Below, one piece after another: positions 1 to 5,056 of a stretch of 5,056 nucleotides of DNA. The position numbers and the translations under genes are program-made. The stretch lies in assembly GCA_005881995.1 (NCBI GenBank), contig VBHV01000141.1, positions 5,034 through 10,089 of the forward strand. Reading direction: 5' to 3'. The notes below the pieces were generated by a model. That model was not told where the DNA came from and made no database searches. It saw only the letters and a program-made list of their open reading frames with translations. Source of the DNA: Chloroflexota bacterium. GTDB lineage: Bacteria; Chloroflexota; Ktedonobacteria; Ktedonobacterales; Ktedonobacteraceae. Each line of letters starts with the position of its first letter. Position 1 is the stretch's first letter.

Positions 1-482
1 CCTCCCGTACTCAATCTATTGCAACTCTCGAACAGACCTCACCGACCCTCATTCGTCTGACATCCTCTCTTTCTGACGATGCGCTCGACTACCGTCAGGC
101 ATCCGACCAATGGAGCATCCGCGAAGTTCTTGCTCACCTGGTTGACGATGAAATGTACGTGATGCGGACTCGCCTTGAGCGCATGATCAAAGAGGATCGC
201 CCTTCCCTTGCCCCTCACGATGAGCAGAGTTGGTACGCCAGCCGCAATACTACACGTGACAGGTTGGATGATTTGCTGAGCGATTTTGGCCTCCAACGTG
301 CCGCGAGTCTGGGTATCATCAGCATGTTACGCGAGTCAGATTGGGTACGCGAAGGCTACCAACCAGAGTACGGCGTTTTCACCGCTGAGGAGTGGCTCAC
401 TCACTGGGCAGCACACGATACTACCCATATCCGGCAGATTGAAAGCAATTTGGAGGTATACAAGGTCAAAAATTCCACGTGA
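1..482 (+). CDS. DinB/YfiT-like putative metal-binding protein, 5' partial
   Basis: The reading frame (codons from position 3) is open from the left edge to a TGA at 480-482, giving 159 residues, and its true start lies outside the window. An in-frame ATG at 153 exists, but starting there would remove the first helix and a metal ligand, so I prefer the longer partial frame. Family signs are WSIREVLAHLVDDE (visible residues 37-50), a middle section with RLERMIKEDRP, and near the C-terminus HWAAHDTTHIRQIE. Together these supply the three histidines (visible residues 45, 138 and 142) that bind a divalent metal in the DinB four-helix-bundle fold. Family members include thiol-dependent transferases and many uncharacterised stress-induced proteins, and the substrate here cannot be read from sequence. 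There is no signal peptide or membrane segment in the visible part, so it is likely cytoplasmic. It converges on the methyltransferase gene 48 bases downstream. Confidence 0.85.
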   Translation, partial: SRTQSIATLEQTSPTLIRLTSSLSDDALDYRQASDQWSIREVLAHLVDDEMYVMRTRLERMIKEDRPSLAPHDEQSWYASRNTTRDRLDDLLSDFGLQRAASLGIISMLRESDWVREGYQPEYGVFTAEEWLTHWAAHDTTHIRQIESNLEVYKVKNST

Positions 483-483
483 G

Positions 484-511
484 TGAGGCATGTGGAAGAT
501 GCCCTACCTCA
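484..511. terminator. Possible weak stem-loop between convergent genes
   Basis: The 48-base gap between the converging DinB-like and methyltransferase genes contains the inverted repeat GGCAT (487-491) and ATGCC (499-503) around a 7-base loop. Outer bases TGAGG (484-488) and CCTCA (507-511) could compete in a longer, imperfect pairing. No T-run follows directly on either strand, so this is at best a weak bidirectional terminator. Confidence 0.25.
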
Positions 512-530
512 GATCTAACTTCACTCTCTA

Positions 531-1742
531 TTATGATTCTTCACATGGAAGCAATGTTGTGAACCGCTCTCCCAACAAGGTCTCGATATAGGGAGTGACA
601 TCCCAATAATTCTTCAGAGCGAGGTATTCCTGGATGTATGTGTGGTTGCCGGGGGGATGGCGTTTGACGGCGCGGATCATGAGGTTTTTGTCGGTGTGCT
701 CGGGGGCGATGAATTCGACGACATCGGTTTTGTAGCCCATGATGCGCAGGGCGAGGGCGCGAAAGGTGTCTGTGAGGATGTCGGCGAGGCGTTTCTTGAG
801 GATGCCGTCGTGGAATACTGGTTGAAAGGGCTGCATGGCGCGCAGTTGTTCGTGCAGGTGGCGATGGCAGCAGGGAGCGCACAGGATCAAGCGGGATTGG
901 GAGGTAATGCCCTGGACCAGGGCTTCGTCGGTTGCGGTATCGCAGGCGTGGAGGGCCAGCACAATGTCCGGGGAGGTCTCTGGGACATAGTCGATAATGG
1001 CCGACTGCTGAAAACACGCGCCGGAGAAGCCTAACTGGTCGCTCTGTTGGTTGTCCTTCTGGATCAGGGTCTCGTTGACATCGATGCCCACGAGGCGCGC
1101 CGGAATGTGGCGCACGTCAATGAGGTAGTGATACGCGGCGAATGCCAGGTAGGCCGATCCGCATCCACAATCAAGTATCTGGACGGGAGTGTGATCAAAG
1201 CGGTCCAGTTCACCGGTGTGCTCGAGTAGTTTGAGAAATTCGTTGATCTGGGTGAACTTGGCCTGCATGCTGGGCAGCACTCTGCCGCGCTCATCCATGA
1301 TACCGGTGGCCTGGAGGAATGCATCCGGGCGATTGGCGGGCAGGAGCAGGTTTTTACGCTGATCGTGCGAGAGATCTGGCCGGGGCGGGGCAGATTCCGG
1401 CGCGGTACGCTGCACGGTGGGTTTCCCCTTTTTGGTGAACTGGACACGTAGGGTCTCCGCGGTCGATTGCGCGATGATGGTATGAAAAGGCAGCGCCAAA
1501 AGCTCTGCGAGCTTCTCCCTGGCTTCACCGGTGCGATAGTTTTTGGTAATGTCCTGTTTCTGCGTGAAGTAGGAGAACTGGAGATAGCGCTCGTTCTTAA
1601 TCTGCACGGGCCGCACTATTACCTGCCGCCAGGGGAGGAGCTGATCGCGTATCTGACCTTTCAGGGTCAGCCGCACAAACGTTTGCTCGTCCAGGACGAG
1701 CAGCTCTATCTGCTGTTTATAATCGATATGTTCGCTGATCAT
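531..1742 (-). CDS. SAM-dependent methyltransferase with GSTCD/METTL25-like catalytic domain
   Basis: A complete 403-residue protein, probably cytoplasmic, that likely transfers a methyl group from S-adenosylmethionine; the acceptor is unknown. Residues 1 to about 115 form an N-terminal region I do not recognise, containing RYLQFSYFTQKQDITKNY. A proline-rich linker (about 108-122) leads to a class I Rossmann methyltransferase domain. Visible motifs are ILDCGCGSAYL (189-199, glycine-rich motif I), VGIDVN (218-223, acidic end of strand 2), DIVLALHACDTATDEAL (259-275) and LCAPCCHRHL (287-296). The HAC...TD and PCCH pair resembles the Methyltransf_32 group, which includes eukaryotic GSTCD and METTL25. 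Some of those relatives are tied to RNA modification, but that role is not shown here. The ATG lies 4 bases after the usp TGA, and the only Shine-Dalgarno-like bases (GTGAG) sit inside the usp end, so translational coupling is likely. The stop is TAA at 531-533. Confidence 0.85.
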   Translation of the reverse strand: MISEHIDYKQQIELLVLDEQTFVRLTLKGQIRDQLLPWRQVIVRPVQIKNERYLQFSYFTQKQDITKNYRTGEAREKLAELLALPFHTIIAQSTAETLRVQFTKKGKPTVQRTAPESAPPRPDLSHDQRKNLLLPANRPDAFLQATGIMDERGRVLPSMQAKFTQINEFLKLLEHTGELDRFDHTPVQILDCGCGSAYLAFAAYHYLIDVRHIPARLVGIDVNETLIQKDNQQSDQLGFSGACFQQSAIIDYVPETSPDIVLALHACDTATDEALVQGITSQSRLILCAPCCHRHLHEQLRAMQPFQPVFHDGILKKRLADILTDTFRALALRIMGYKTDVVEFIAPEHTDKNLMIRAVKRHPPGNHTYIQEYLALKNYWDVTPYIETLLGERFTTLLPCEES

Positions 1743-1746
1743 TGGC

Positions 1747-2106
1747 TCACTTTACTACGAGTACGGGACAGGTGGCCTTTTCAATCAAGGAGTGGCTGAC
1801 ACTGCCCATGATGGCGCCGCGCAAGGGGCTGAGTCCGCGTGTGCCAACCACGATGATGTCCGCCCGCGTTTCATTGGCTACCTGCAAAATACCTTCATCT
1901 ACCCGATCGCTGACTACTACACGACCTGAGACTGTAACCTCTGGCGATGTTACCAGTCCGCGTATCTGCTCGACGGCGCGATCTACAATTTCCTGTGCTT
2001 GCGAGAGTTCTTCGGTCTTTGTTTCTTCCACGAGGGACTGAGCCTGCTCAAGCGGCTGCTCCGGCGTAAGCACTGAAATACCGAGCGTCGGTTGGGACGA
2101 GTACAT
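1747..2106 (-). CDS. Universal stress protein (UspA family), N-terminally truncated, possibly a pseudogene
   Basis: The 119-residue frame carries the C-terminal three quarters of a Usp domain: a long helix (about 20-50), then VSGRVVVSDRVDEGILQVANETRADIIVVGTRG in three recognisable blocks, and a final CPVLVVK. The nucleotide-binding signature G-2X-G-9X-G-S is intact (GTRG, nine residues, GS, about residues 88-102), so an ATP-binding type is suggested. Usp domains are normally about 140-150 residues and begin with a strand like ILVPxDGS, which this frame lacks. The ATG at 2106 has no well-placed ribosome binding site (AAAGGGG is 17 bases away), and an in-frame TGA lies at 2113-2115. The missing first strand is encoded in another frame just upstream (2048-2116). 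The gene may therefore be disrupted, or expressed in shortened form. It is the first gene of a unit with the methyltransferase. Confidence 0.75.
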   Translation of the reverse strand: MYSSQPTLGISVLTPEQPLEQAQSLVEETKTEELSQAQEIVDRAVEQIRGLVTSPEVTVSGRVVVSDRVDEGILQVANETRADIIVVGTRGLSPLRGAIMGSVSHSLIEKATCPVLVVK

Positions 2107-2116
2107 GATGAATCAT
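2048..2116 (-). other. Out-of-frame fragment encoding the Usp N-terminal strand (22-codon ORF)
   Basis: Starting at the ATG at 2114-2116, this frame reads MIHHVLVPTDA and then stops at TGA 2048-2050 after 22 codons. MIHHVLVPTD is a textbook first beta strand and adenine-binding start of a Usp protein. It has the good ribosome binding site that the longer Usp frame lacks: AAAGGGG at 2124-2130 with 7-base spacing. Its frame differs from that of the Usp body, and joining VLVPTD to LGISVLTPEQ of the body would skip one base. About 20-28 residues, matching the first helix of the fold, would still be missing. I read it as the remnant of the original gene start. Confidence 0.7.
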
Positions 2117-2123
2117 GGCAGAA

Positions 2124-2130
2124 CCCCTTT
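2124..2130 (-). promoter_or_regulatory. Strong ribosome binding site serving the 2116 start
   Basis: AAAGGGG on the minus strand lies 7 bases before the ATG at 2116 but 17 bases before the ATG at 2106. It therefore favours initiation in the short MIHHVLVPTD frame and argues that this was the ancestral usp start. Confidence 0.65.
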
Positions 2131-2182
2131 CTTTGCTATCCGATCTCGCTTGACTGCTATCGCGTAGCCTTGATAGAGCAGC

Positions 2183-2211
2183 ATTATAACATTAGTCTAT
2201 ATCACTGGGAA
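2183..2211 (-). promoter_or_regulatory. Sigma70-like promoter for the usp-methyltransferase unit
   Basis: On the minus strand, TTCCCA (2206-2211, four of six matches to the -35 consensus) is separated by exactly 17 bases from a perfect TATAAT (2183-2188). TG one base before the -10 box adds an extended -10 element. Transcription would begin near 2176, leaving a leader of about 60 bases before the ATG at 2116. That leader holds a bulged inverted repeat (CTGCTcTATC and GATAGCAG, roughly 2152-2180). This is prediction from consensus only. Confidence 0.6.
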
Positions 2212-2313
2212 GCCAGCGTCCAGAGAAAACGCAGAAAATCGCAATAAAAACCTTATCAATTGAAGTTTTTGCATTTTTGTTAAGCGGTTCCCTTTTCTTT
2301 TTCTTATAATTTC

Positions 2314-2322
2314 TGCTATACT
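2314..2322 (+). promoter_or_regulatory. Candidate extended -10 promoter for the phosphatase gene
   Basis: TGCTATACT gives a TATACT -10 box (2317-2322) with the TG of an extended -10 element. At 17-base spacing the -35 position holds only TTTTCT. A perfect TATAAT at 2305-2310 is an alternative, but its nearest -35-like hexamer, TTGTTA (2277-2282), is 22 bases away. Either start would leave a leader of roughly 170 bases. Confidence 0.45.
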
Positions 2323-2389
2323 TGCACACACATATATTTCTTATGGGAGCGTATTCCGATACACCCGTTGGAGGATGGAGCTACGTAGG

Positions 2390-2402
2390 GCATACTGTAT
2401 GC
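2390..2402. promoter_or_regulatory. Operator-like palindrome in the phosphatase leader
   Basis: GCATACTGTATGC is a perfect inverted repeat with 6-base arms around a single central T. It sits one base after another palindrome, CTACGTAG (2381-2388). The pair could be a repressor site downstream of the predicted promoter. No regulator is identified, and short palindromes also arise by chance. Confidence 0.3.
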
Positions 2403-2490
2403 AGAGACAAACTGAAGAAGTAGTTATAAGTTTATAGACCAGACGATGTAACAATACCTGATACACGAATACATCTCGAAAGGCAGCAAC

Positions 2491-2504
2491 CGACATCGAT
2501 GTCG
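2491..2504. promoter_or_regulatory. 14-base perfect palindrome spanning the phosphatase start codon
   Basis: CGACATCGATGTCG is its own reverse complement, and the ATG at 2499-2501 lies inside it. As RNA it could fold into a 5-pair hairpin with a TCGA loop that partly hides the start codon. As DNA it could be a protein-binding site. The nearest ribosome-binding-like bases, AAAGG (2479-2483), are 15 bases before the ATG, which is longer than usual. Confidence 0.4.
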
Positions 2505-3416
2505 CAGTATAATAAGAATCGACACAAGCAACGAATCTCAGACGACCATCTCCCTCTCAAAATCGTTGGATGTAGTATCGCCTGCGAACGACACCCTCTT
2601 CGTAACGAGGATAGTTACTTCATCGAGGAGAATAGCGGCCTGGCGGCAGTGTTTGACGGGGTAGGGGGCAGCGCAGCAGGAGAGGTTGCATCGCAAACAG
2701 CAAAGCGCGCCACGCTTCACGGATGGAAACAAGCACTACGACAGATATATAAGCGTCAACGCGGACGCCTGGTAGATTGCCATGCCGCCGATTTCTGTGC
2801 GGTGCTGCGGCAGTTGATCGAAAACGCCGACGAACAGGTGCGTACCGAGGGGGCAAAAGAAGCGGGGACCGATGATCTCGCGACGACGGTAGCGATGGCG
2901 ATGTTCTGCCTGGAGCCGGAGACGAATGTGATAACTATGATTTACGCGCATGTGGGTGACAGCAGGGTGTACTTGCTGCACGAAAACGAACCTTTGAAAC
3001 GGTTGACGACCGATGATGGATTGCTTGGCAGGCTGGTGGAAAACGAGATGGTCAGCGAAGATGATGCGCGGCGCATTGACCAGGCCATACACGTGGATGA
3101 CCTTTCAGATGTAGAATTCAGTTACTTCCGACTGCGCGGGGGTATTACCCAGGCGTTAGGCGGCCCTTTACCTCCTACCATTCACCTCGATGAAATTCCG
3201 ATCTCCGTTGGAGATCGTGTCCTCCTCTGTACTGATGGCATTCACGATAATCTTACTGATGCCGAAATTGAGACGTTACTGCGAAAAACGTCACGCGATG
3301 GCGCGGCACGAATGGTGGTGGAACAATCGCAACTGCGCTCGCGAGAAGAACGTCAAATCACGATCCGCGCGAAACCAGATGATATGAGAGCGATTGTGAT
3401 TACGCGGCGTTTTTAA
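2499..3416 (+). CDS. PP2C-family protein serine/threonine phosphatase
   Basis: A complete 305-residue protein that should remove phosphate from phosphoserine and phosphothreonine in a metal-dependent reaction. The PP2C domain fills about residues 21-303. Motifs in order are RNEDSYF (35-41), VFDGVGG (51-57, metal-binding DG), DLATTVAMAMF (126-136), AHVGDSRVYLL (150-160), ITQALGG (216-222), LLCTDGIHDNLTD (242-254) and PDDMRAIVI (293-301). Asp38, Asp53, Asp246 and Asp294 occupy the usual metal-ligand positions, and Asp295 replaces the common Asn of the final DN motif. There is no signal peptide, membrane helix or added sensor domain, so it is a soluble stand-alone phosphatase. The only in-frame start after the upstream TAA (2427-2429) and before the domain is the ATG at 2499. 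No partner kinase lies in the window, so its substrate is unknown. Its end converges on nuoBD, 68 bases away. Confidence 0.9.
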   Translation: MSQYNKNRHKQRISDDHLPLKIVGCSIACERHPLRNEDSYFIEENSGLAAVFDGVGGSAAGEVASQTAKRATLHGWKQALRQIYKRQRGRLVDCHAADFCAVLRQLIENADEQVRTEGAKEAGTDDLATTVAMAMFCLEPETNVITMIYAHVGDSRVYLLHENEPLKRLTTDDGLLGRLVENEMVSEDDARRIDQAIHVDDLSDVEFSYFRLRGGITQALGGPLPPTIHLDEIPISVGDRVLLCTDGIHDNLTDAEIETLLRKTSRDGAARMVVEQSQLRSREERQITIRAKPDDMRAIVITRRF

Positions 3417-3430
3417 GCAGGGCAGAGGAG

Positions 3431-3448
3431 AGCAAGCAGAGCAAGCAC
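3431..3448. repeat. Two-copy 9-base tandem repeat
   Basis: AGCAAGCAG is followed directly by AGCAAGCAC (eight of nine bases identical) just after the phosphatase gene. It is probably incidental low-complexity sequence with no assigned role. Confidence 0.5.
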
Positions 3449-3449
3449 T

Positions 3450-3480
3450 CCAAAACTACCAGGCAATCTTCTTGTTTTGG
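3450..3480. terminator. Possible weak terminator hairpin between phosphatase gene and nuoBD
   Basis: CCAAAAC (3450-3456) and GTTTTGG (3474-3480) form a perfect 7-base inverted repeat around a 17-base loop in the 68-base convergent gap. The stem is AT-rich, the loop is long and no T-run follows, so it does not meet the usual intrinsic terminator pattern. Its location between converging genes is the main support. Confidence 0.25.
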
Positions 3481-3484
3481 GCGT

Positions 3485-5056
3485 TCATTTATCGTGTGTG
3501 CTACACTCGAACAGAAGTTGTTCTTGTGCCACGCGTGAGGGCAGATTGACAAAGGATGGCCCGCGTATCTTGGCTCGCCAGGGATACTCGCTGCCATCGC
3601 TGATGAGGTAGACGCCCAGTTCGCCCTTGCTGCTCTCAAGGGCAAAGTACGTCTCGCCGCGTGGTGGACGCAGCGCAATCGGCGTGCGAGCACTGATGGG
3701 ACCTGGTGGTAGTTGATCGATCGCCACGCGACAGAGACGAATACTCTCCCGCAGCTCTTGCAGGCGCACGGCGTTGCGCGCGTAGCAATCGCCTTCCTGC
3801 CGTACCTGGACCTGCACCGGCACTTCGCGGTAGGCCATGTAGGGGCGATTGACGCGCAGGTCCCACCTGATGCCGCTGGCCCGCGCCATTGGCCCGCTCA
3901 GACCGTAGGCGAGGGCTTGCTGCGGATCGAGATAGCCCACGCCCTGGGTGCGCGCCTGGAAGATGTCGTTGCCGCTGACGAGCCGCTCCAATTCACCCAT
4001 GTTCTTCTCCAACTGATCCAGGTAGGCTTCGCATGATCTGAGCCAGCCGGCGGGAAAATCGTGCAGCACGCCCCCGATGCGCACATAGTTGACGTTGAAA
4101 CGACTGCCGCCCAATGCCTCGAAGAGATCCATCACCCCCTCGCGGTCGCGCATGGCCCACAGTAGGGGGGTCGTTGCTCCCAGGTCATTCACGTAGGCGC
4201 CAATGCCGATCAGGTGACTGGCGATGCGCTGCAGTTCCCCCACCAGCAGGCGGATGTACTGGGCGCGCCGGGGCGGCTCAAGCTCCATCAGTTGCTCGAT
4301 GGCACCAGCATAGGCGATCTCGTTCAGCATCGGGGAGAGGTAGTCGGCGTTATCCAGGTAGCGGATGCCGCCCAGGTACGGACGATTTTCCAGCGTTTTC
4401 TCGATGCCGCGATGCAGGTAGCCTATCACCGGCGTGCAATCCACCACGGTCTCGCCTTCCAGGGTCAGCACCAGGCGCAGCACCCCATGTGTACTGGGGT
4501 GCTGAGGTCCGAGGTTCAGAAGCATCTCCTGCCTACCCGGAGGAGCCGGCACTACTGCATCGACCGTTTCCTGCTTGAGCTGGGCTGCCCCTGCTCCCAA
4601 AGAGGAGTCCTGGTTATCGCGCGGGATGTAGCCCTGCTTCTCGATTTTCTCGCGCAGTTTGAAGATTCCCTCTATCAGCGCTTCCGGGCGCGGGGGACAG
4701 CCCGGCACATAGACATCGACCGGGACCACGGTGTCAACACCCTGAACCGTGTAATAGCTGTCGTAGAACTCGCCGCCGGAGTTGGCGCACTGCCCCATGC
4801 TGATGACCCATTTGGGTTCGGGCATTTGCTCCCAGAGATGGCGCAGGCGCGGGGCCATCTTGACCGAGACGGTTCCGGCCACGATCATCAGGTCGGCCTG
4901 GCGGGGACTGGCGCGGAAGACCTCCGAGCCGAAGCGGGCCATATCGTACTGGGGAGCAGACGCGGCCGCGATCATCTCGAAGCCGCAGCAGGCCAGCGCG
5001 TACATAAACGGCCAGACGGAGCGAGAACGCGCCCAGTTCTGTGTCCATTGGAGCAT
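3485..5056 (-). CDS. nuoBD: NADH-quinone oxidoreductase NuoB-NuoD fusion, possibly 5' partial
   Basis: A 523-residue frame joins two peripheral-arm subunits of respiratory complex I. Residues 1 to about 142 are NuoB, with WARSRSVWP, all four cysteines of the N2 4Fe-4S cluster (Cys23, Cys24, Cys90, Cys120), [18 protein letters not shown] and [12 protein letters not shown] linker of about 35 residues follows. NuoD runs from about 177, with [14 protein letters not shown] and DYLSPM. His190 and Tyr239 are 49 residues apart, as are the Thermus Nqo4 quinone-binding His38 and Tyr87. NDLGATTP and NYVRIGG follow. NuoC, normally between B and D, is absent. After SFVNL (501-505) only 18 unrelated residues remain, in place of the usual tail ending like GSxDxVxGExDR. 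The ATG is at the window edge; NuoB usually has further N-terminal residues, so the start may lie outside. It should act at the inner face of the membrane, passing electrons to quinone. The rest of the nuo operon probably lies to the right. Confidence 0.88.
   Translation of the reverse strand: MLQWTQNWARSRSVWPFMYALACCGFEMIAAASAPQYDMARFGSEVFRASPRQADLMIVAGTVSVKMAPRLRHLWEQMPEPKWVISMGQCANSGGEFYDSYYTVQGVDTVVPVDVYVPGCPPRPEALIEGIFKLREKIEKQGYIPRDNQDSSLGAGAAQLKQETVDAVVPAPPGRQEMLLNLGPQHPSTHGVLRLVLTLEGETVVDCTPVIGYLHRGIEKTLENRPYLGGIRYLDNADYLSPMLNEIAYAGAIEQLMELEPPRRAQYIRLLVGELQRIASHLIGIGAYVNDLGATTPLLWAMRDREGVMDLFEALGGSRFNVNYVRIGGVLHDFPAGWLRSCEAYLDQLEKNMGELERLVSGNDIFQARTQGVGYLDPQQALAYGLSGPMARASGIRWDLRVNRPYMAYREVPVQVQVRQEGDCYARNAVRLQELRESIRLCRVAIDQLPPGPISARTPIALRPPRGETYFALESSKGELGVYLISDGSEYPWRAKIRGPSFVNLPSRVAQEQLLFECSTHDK

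Larger units (their letters stand above)
2117..2498. other. Divergent intergenic regulatory region
   Basis: This 382-base gap separates the leftward usp unit from the rightward phosphatase gene. The centre (about 2225-2325) is rich in A and T, with A- and T-runs typical of promoter DNA, and holds the outward-facing promoter candidates. The right part (2330-2498) would be a long phosphatase leader and holds small palindromes at 2381-2388 (CTACGTAG), 2390-2402 and 2491-2504. I recognised no known riboswitch, tRNA or attachment site. A 26-codon ORF (2343-2423) lacks a ribosome binding site and is not called as a gene. Confidence 0.7.

Noticed and set aside
642..1034. Plus-strand open frame of 130 codons inside the methyltransferase
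   Set aside because: It lies fully opposite a gene with clear methyltransferase motifs, and its translation has no recognisable domain. It is a shadow frame of GC-rich coding DNA.
2048..2116. Programmed frameshifting as the explanation for the split usp frames
   Set aside because: I see no slippery heptamer or clear stimulator. Frameshifting alone would not supply the missing first helix, so a deletion is simpler.
2343..2423. 26-codon ORF in the phosphatase leader as a real gene
   Set aside because: There is no ribosome binding site and no recognisable peptide type. It is kept only as part of a leader-control idea.
3400..3693. Minus-strand frame that might have carried the lost NuoD C-terminus after a frameshift
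   Set aside because: I read past the SFVNL point in this frame and saw no ADxxA or GSxDxVxGExDR-like sequence, so it does not restore the tail.
4114..4578. Plus-strand open frame of 154 codons opposite nuoBD
   Set aside because: Its product is rich in Arg, Pro, Gly and Ser without motifs, and it is antisense to strongly conserved NuoB-NuoD sequence.
1..5056. CRISPR array, transposase, phage or defence genes, tRNA or rRNA
   Set aside because: I saw no regularly spaced repeats, transposase or phage motifs, cloverleaf-like sequence or rRNA signature in the intergenic regions, and the genes account for nearly all other sequence.

Overview
This 5,056-base window reads as ordinary chromosomal bacterial DNA of moderate GC content. 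No mobile element, CRISPR array, tRNA or rRNA was recognised. The gene mix (a DinB-like metalloprotein, a universal stress protein, a GSTCD/METTL25-like methyltransferase, a stand-alone PP2C phosphatase and complex I genes) and the protein style suggest a Chloroflexota bacterium, perhaps class Ktedonobacteria. That placement is an impression from protein resemblance, not a demonstrated assignment.

Layout, left to right. (1) Positions 1-482, + strand: the C-terminal part of a DinB/YfiT-like protein that runs in from outside the window. (2) Positions 531-2116, - strand: a two-gene unit transcribed leftwards from a good sigma70-like promoter at 2183-2211. Its first gene is a universal stress protein (Usp) that appears damaged. 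The N-terminal beta strand is encoded in another frame, behind the only good ribosome binding site, and the first helix is missing. Four bases after its stop codon begins a 403-residue SAM-dependent methyltransferase. (3) Positions 2117-2498: a divergent, AT-rich regulatory region with promoters for both sides and several small palindromes, one of which covers the next start codon. (4) Positions 2499-3416, + strand: a complete PP2C-family protein phosphatase. (5) Positions 3485-5056, - strand: a fusion of complex I subunits NuoB and NuoD in one frame, with no NuoC between them and an unusual NuoD C-terminus. It starts with an ATG exactly at the right window edge, so it may be partial.

Functionally, Usp and PP2C fit stress sensing and signalling, and nuoBD belongs to a respiratory operon entering from the right. 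The genes do not form one obvious pathway. The most interesting features are the NuoB-NuoD fusion lacking NuoC, the replaced NuoD tail, and the out-of-frame usp 5' end. I found no convincing new multi-gene system.
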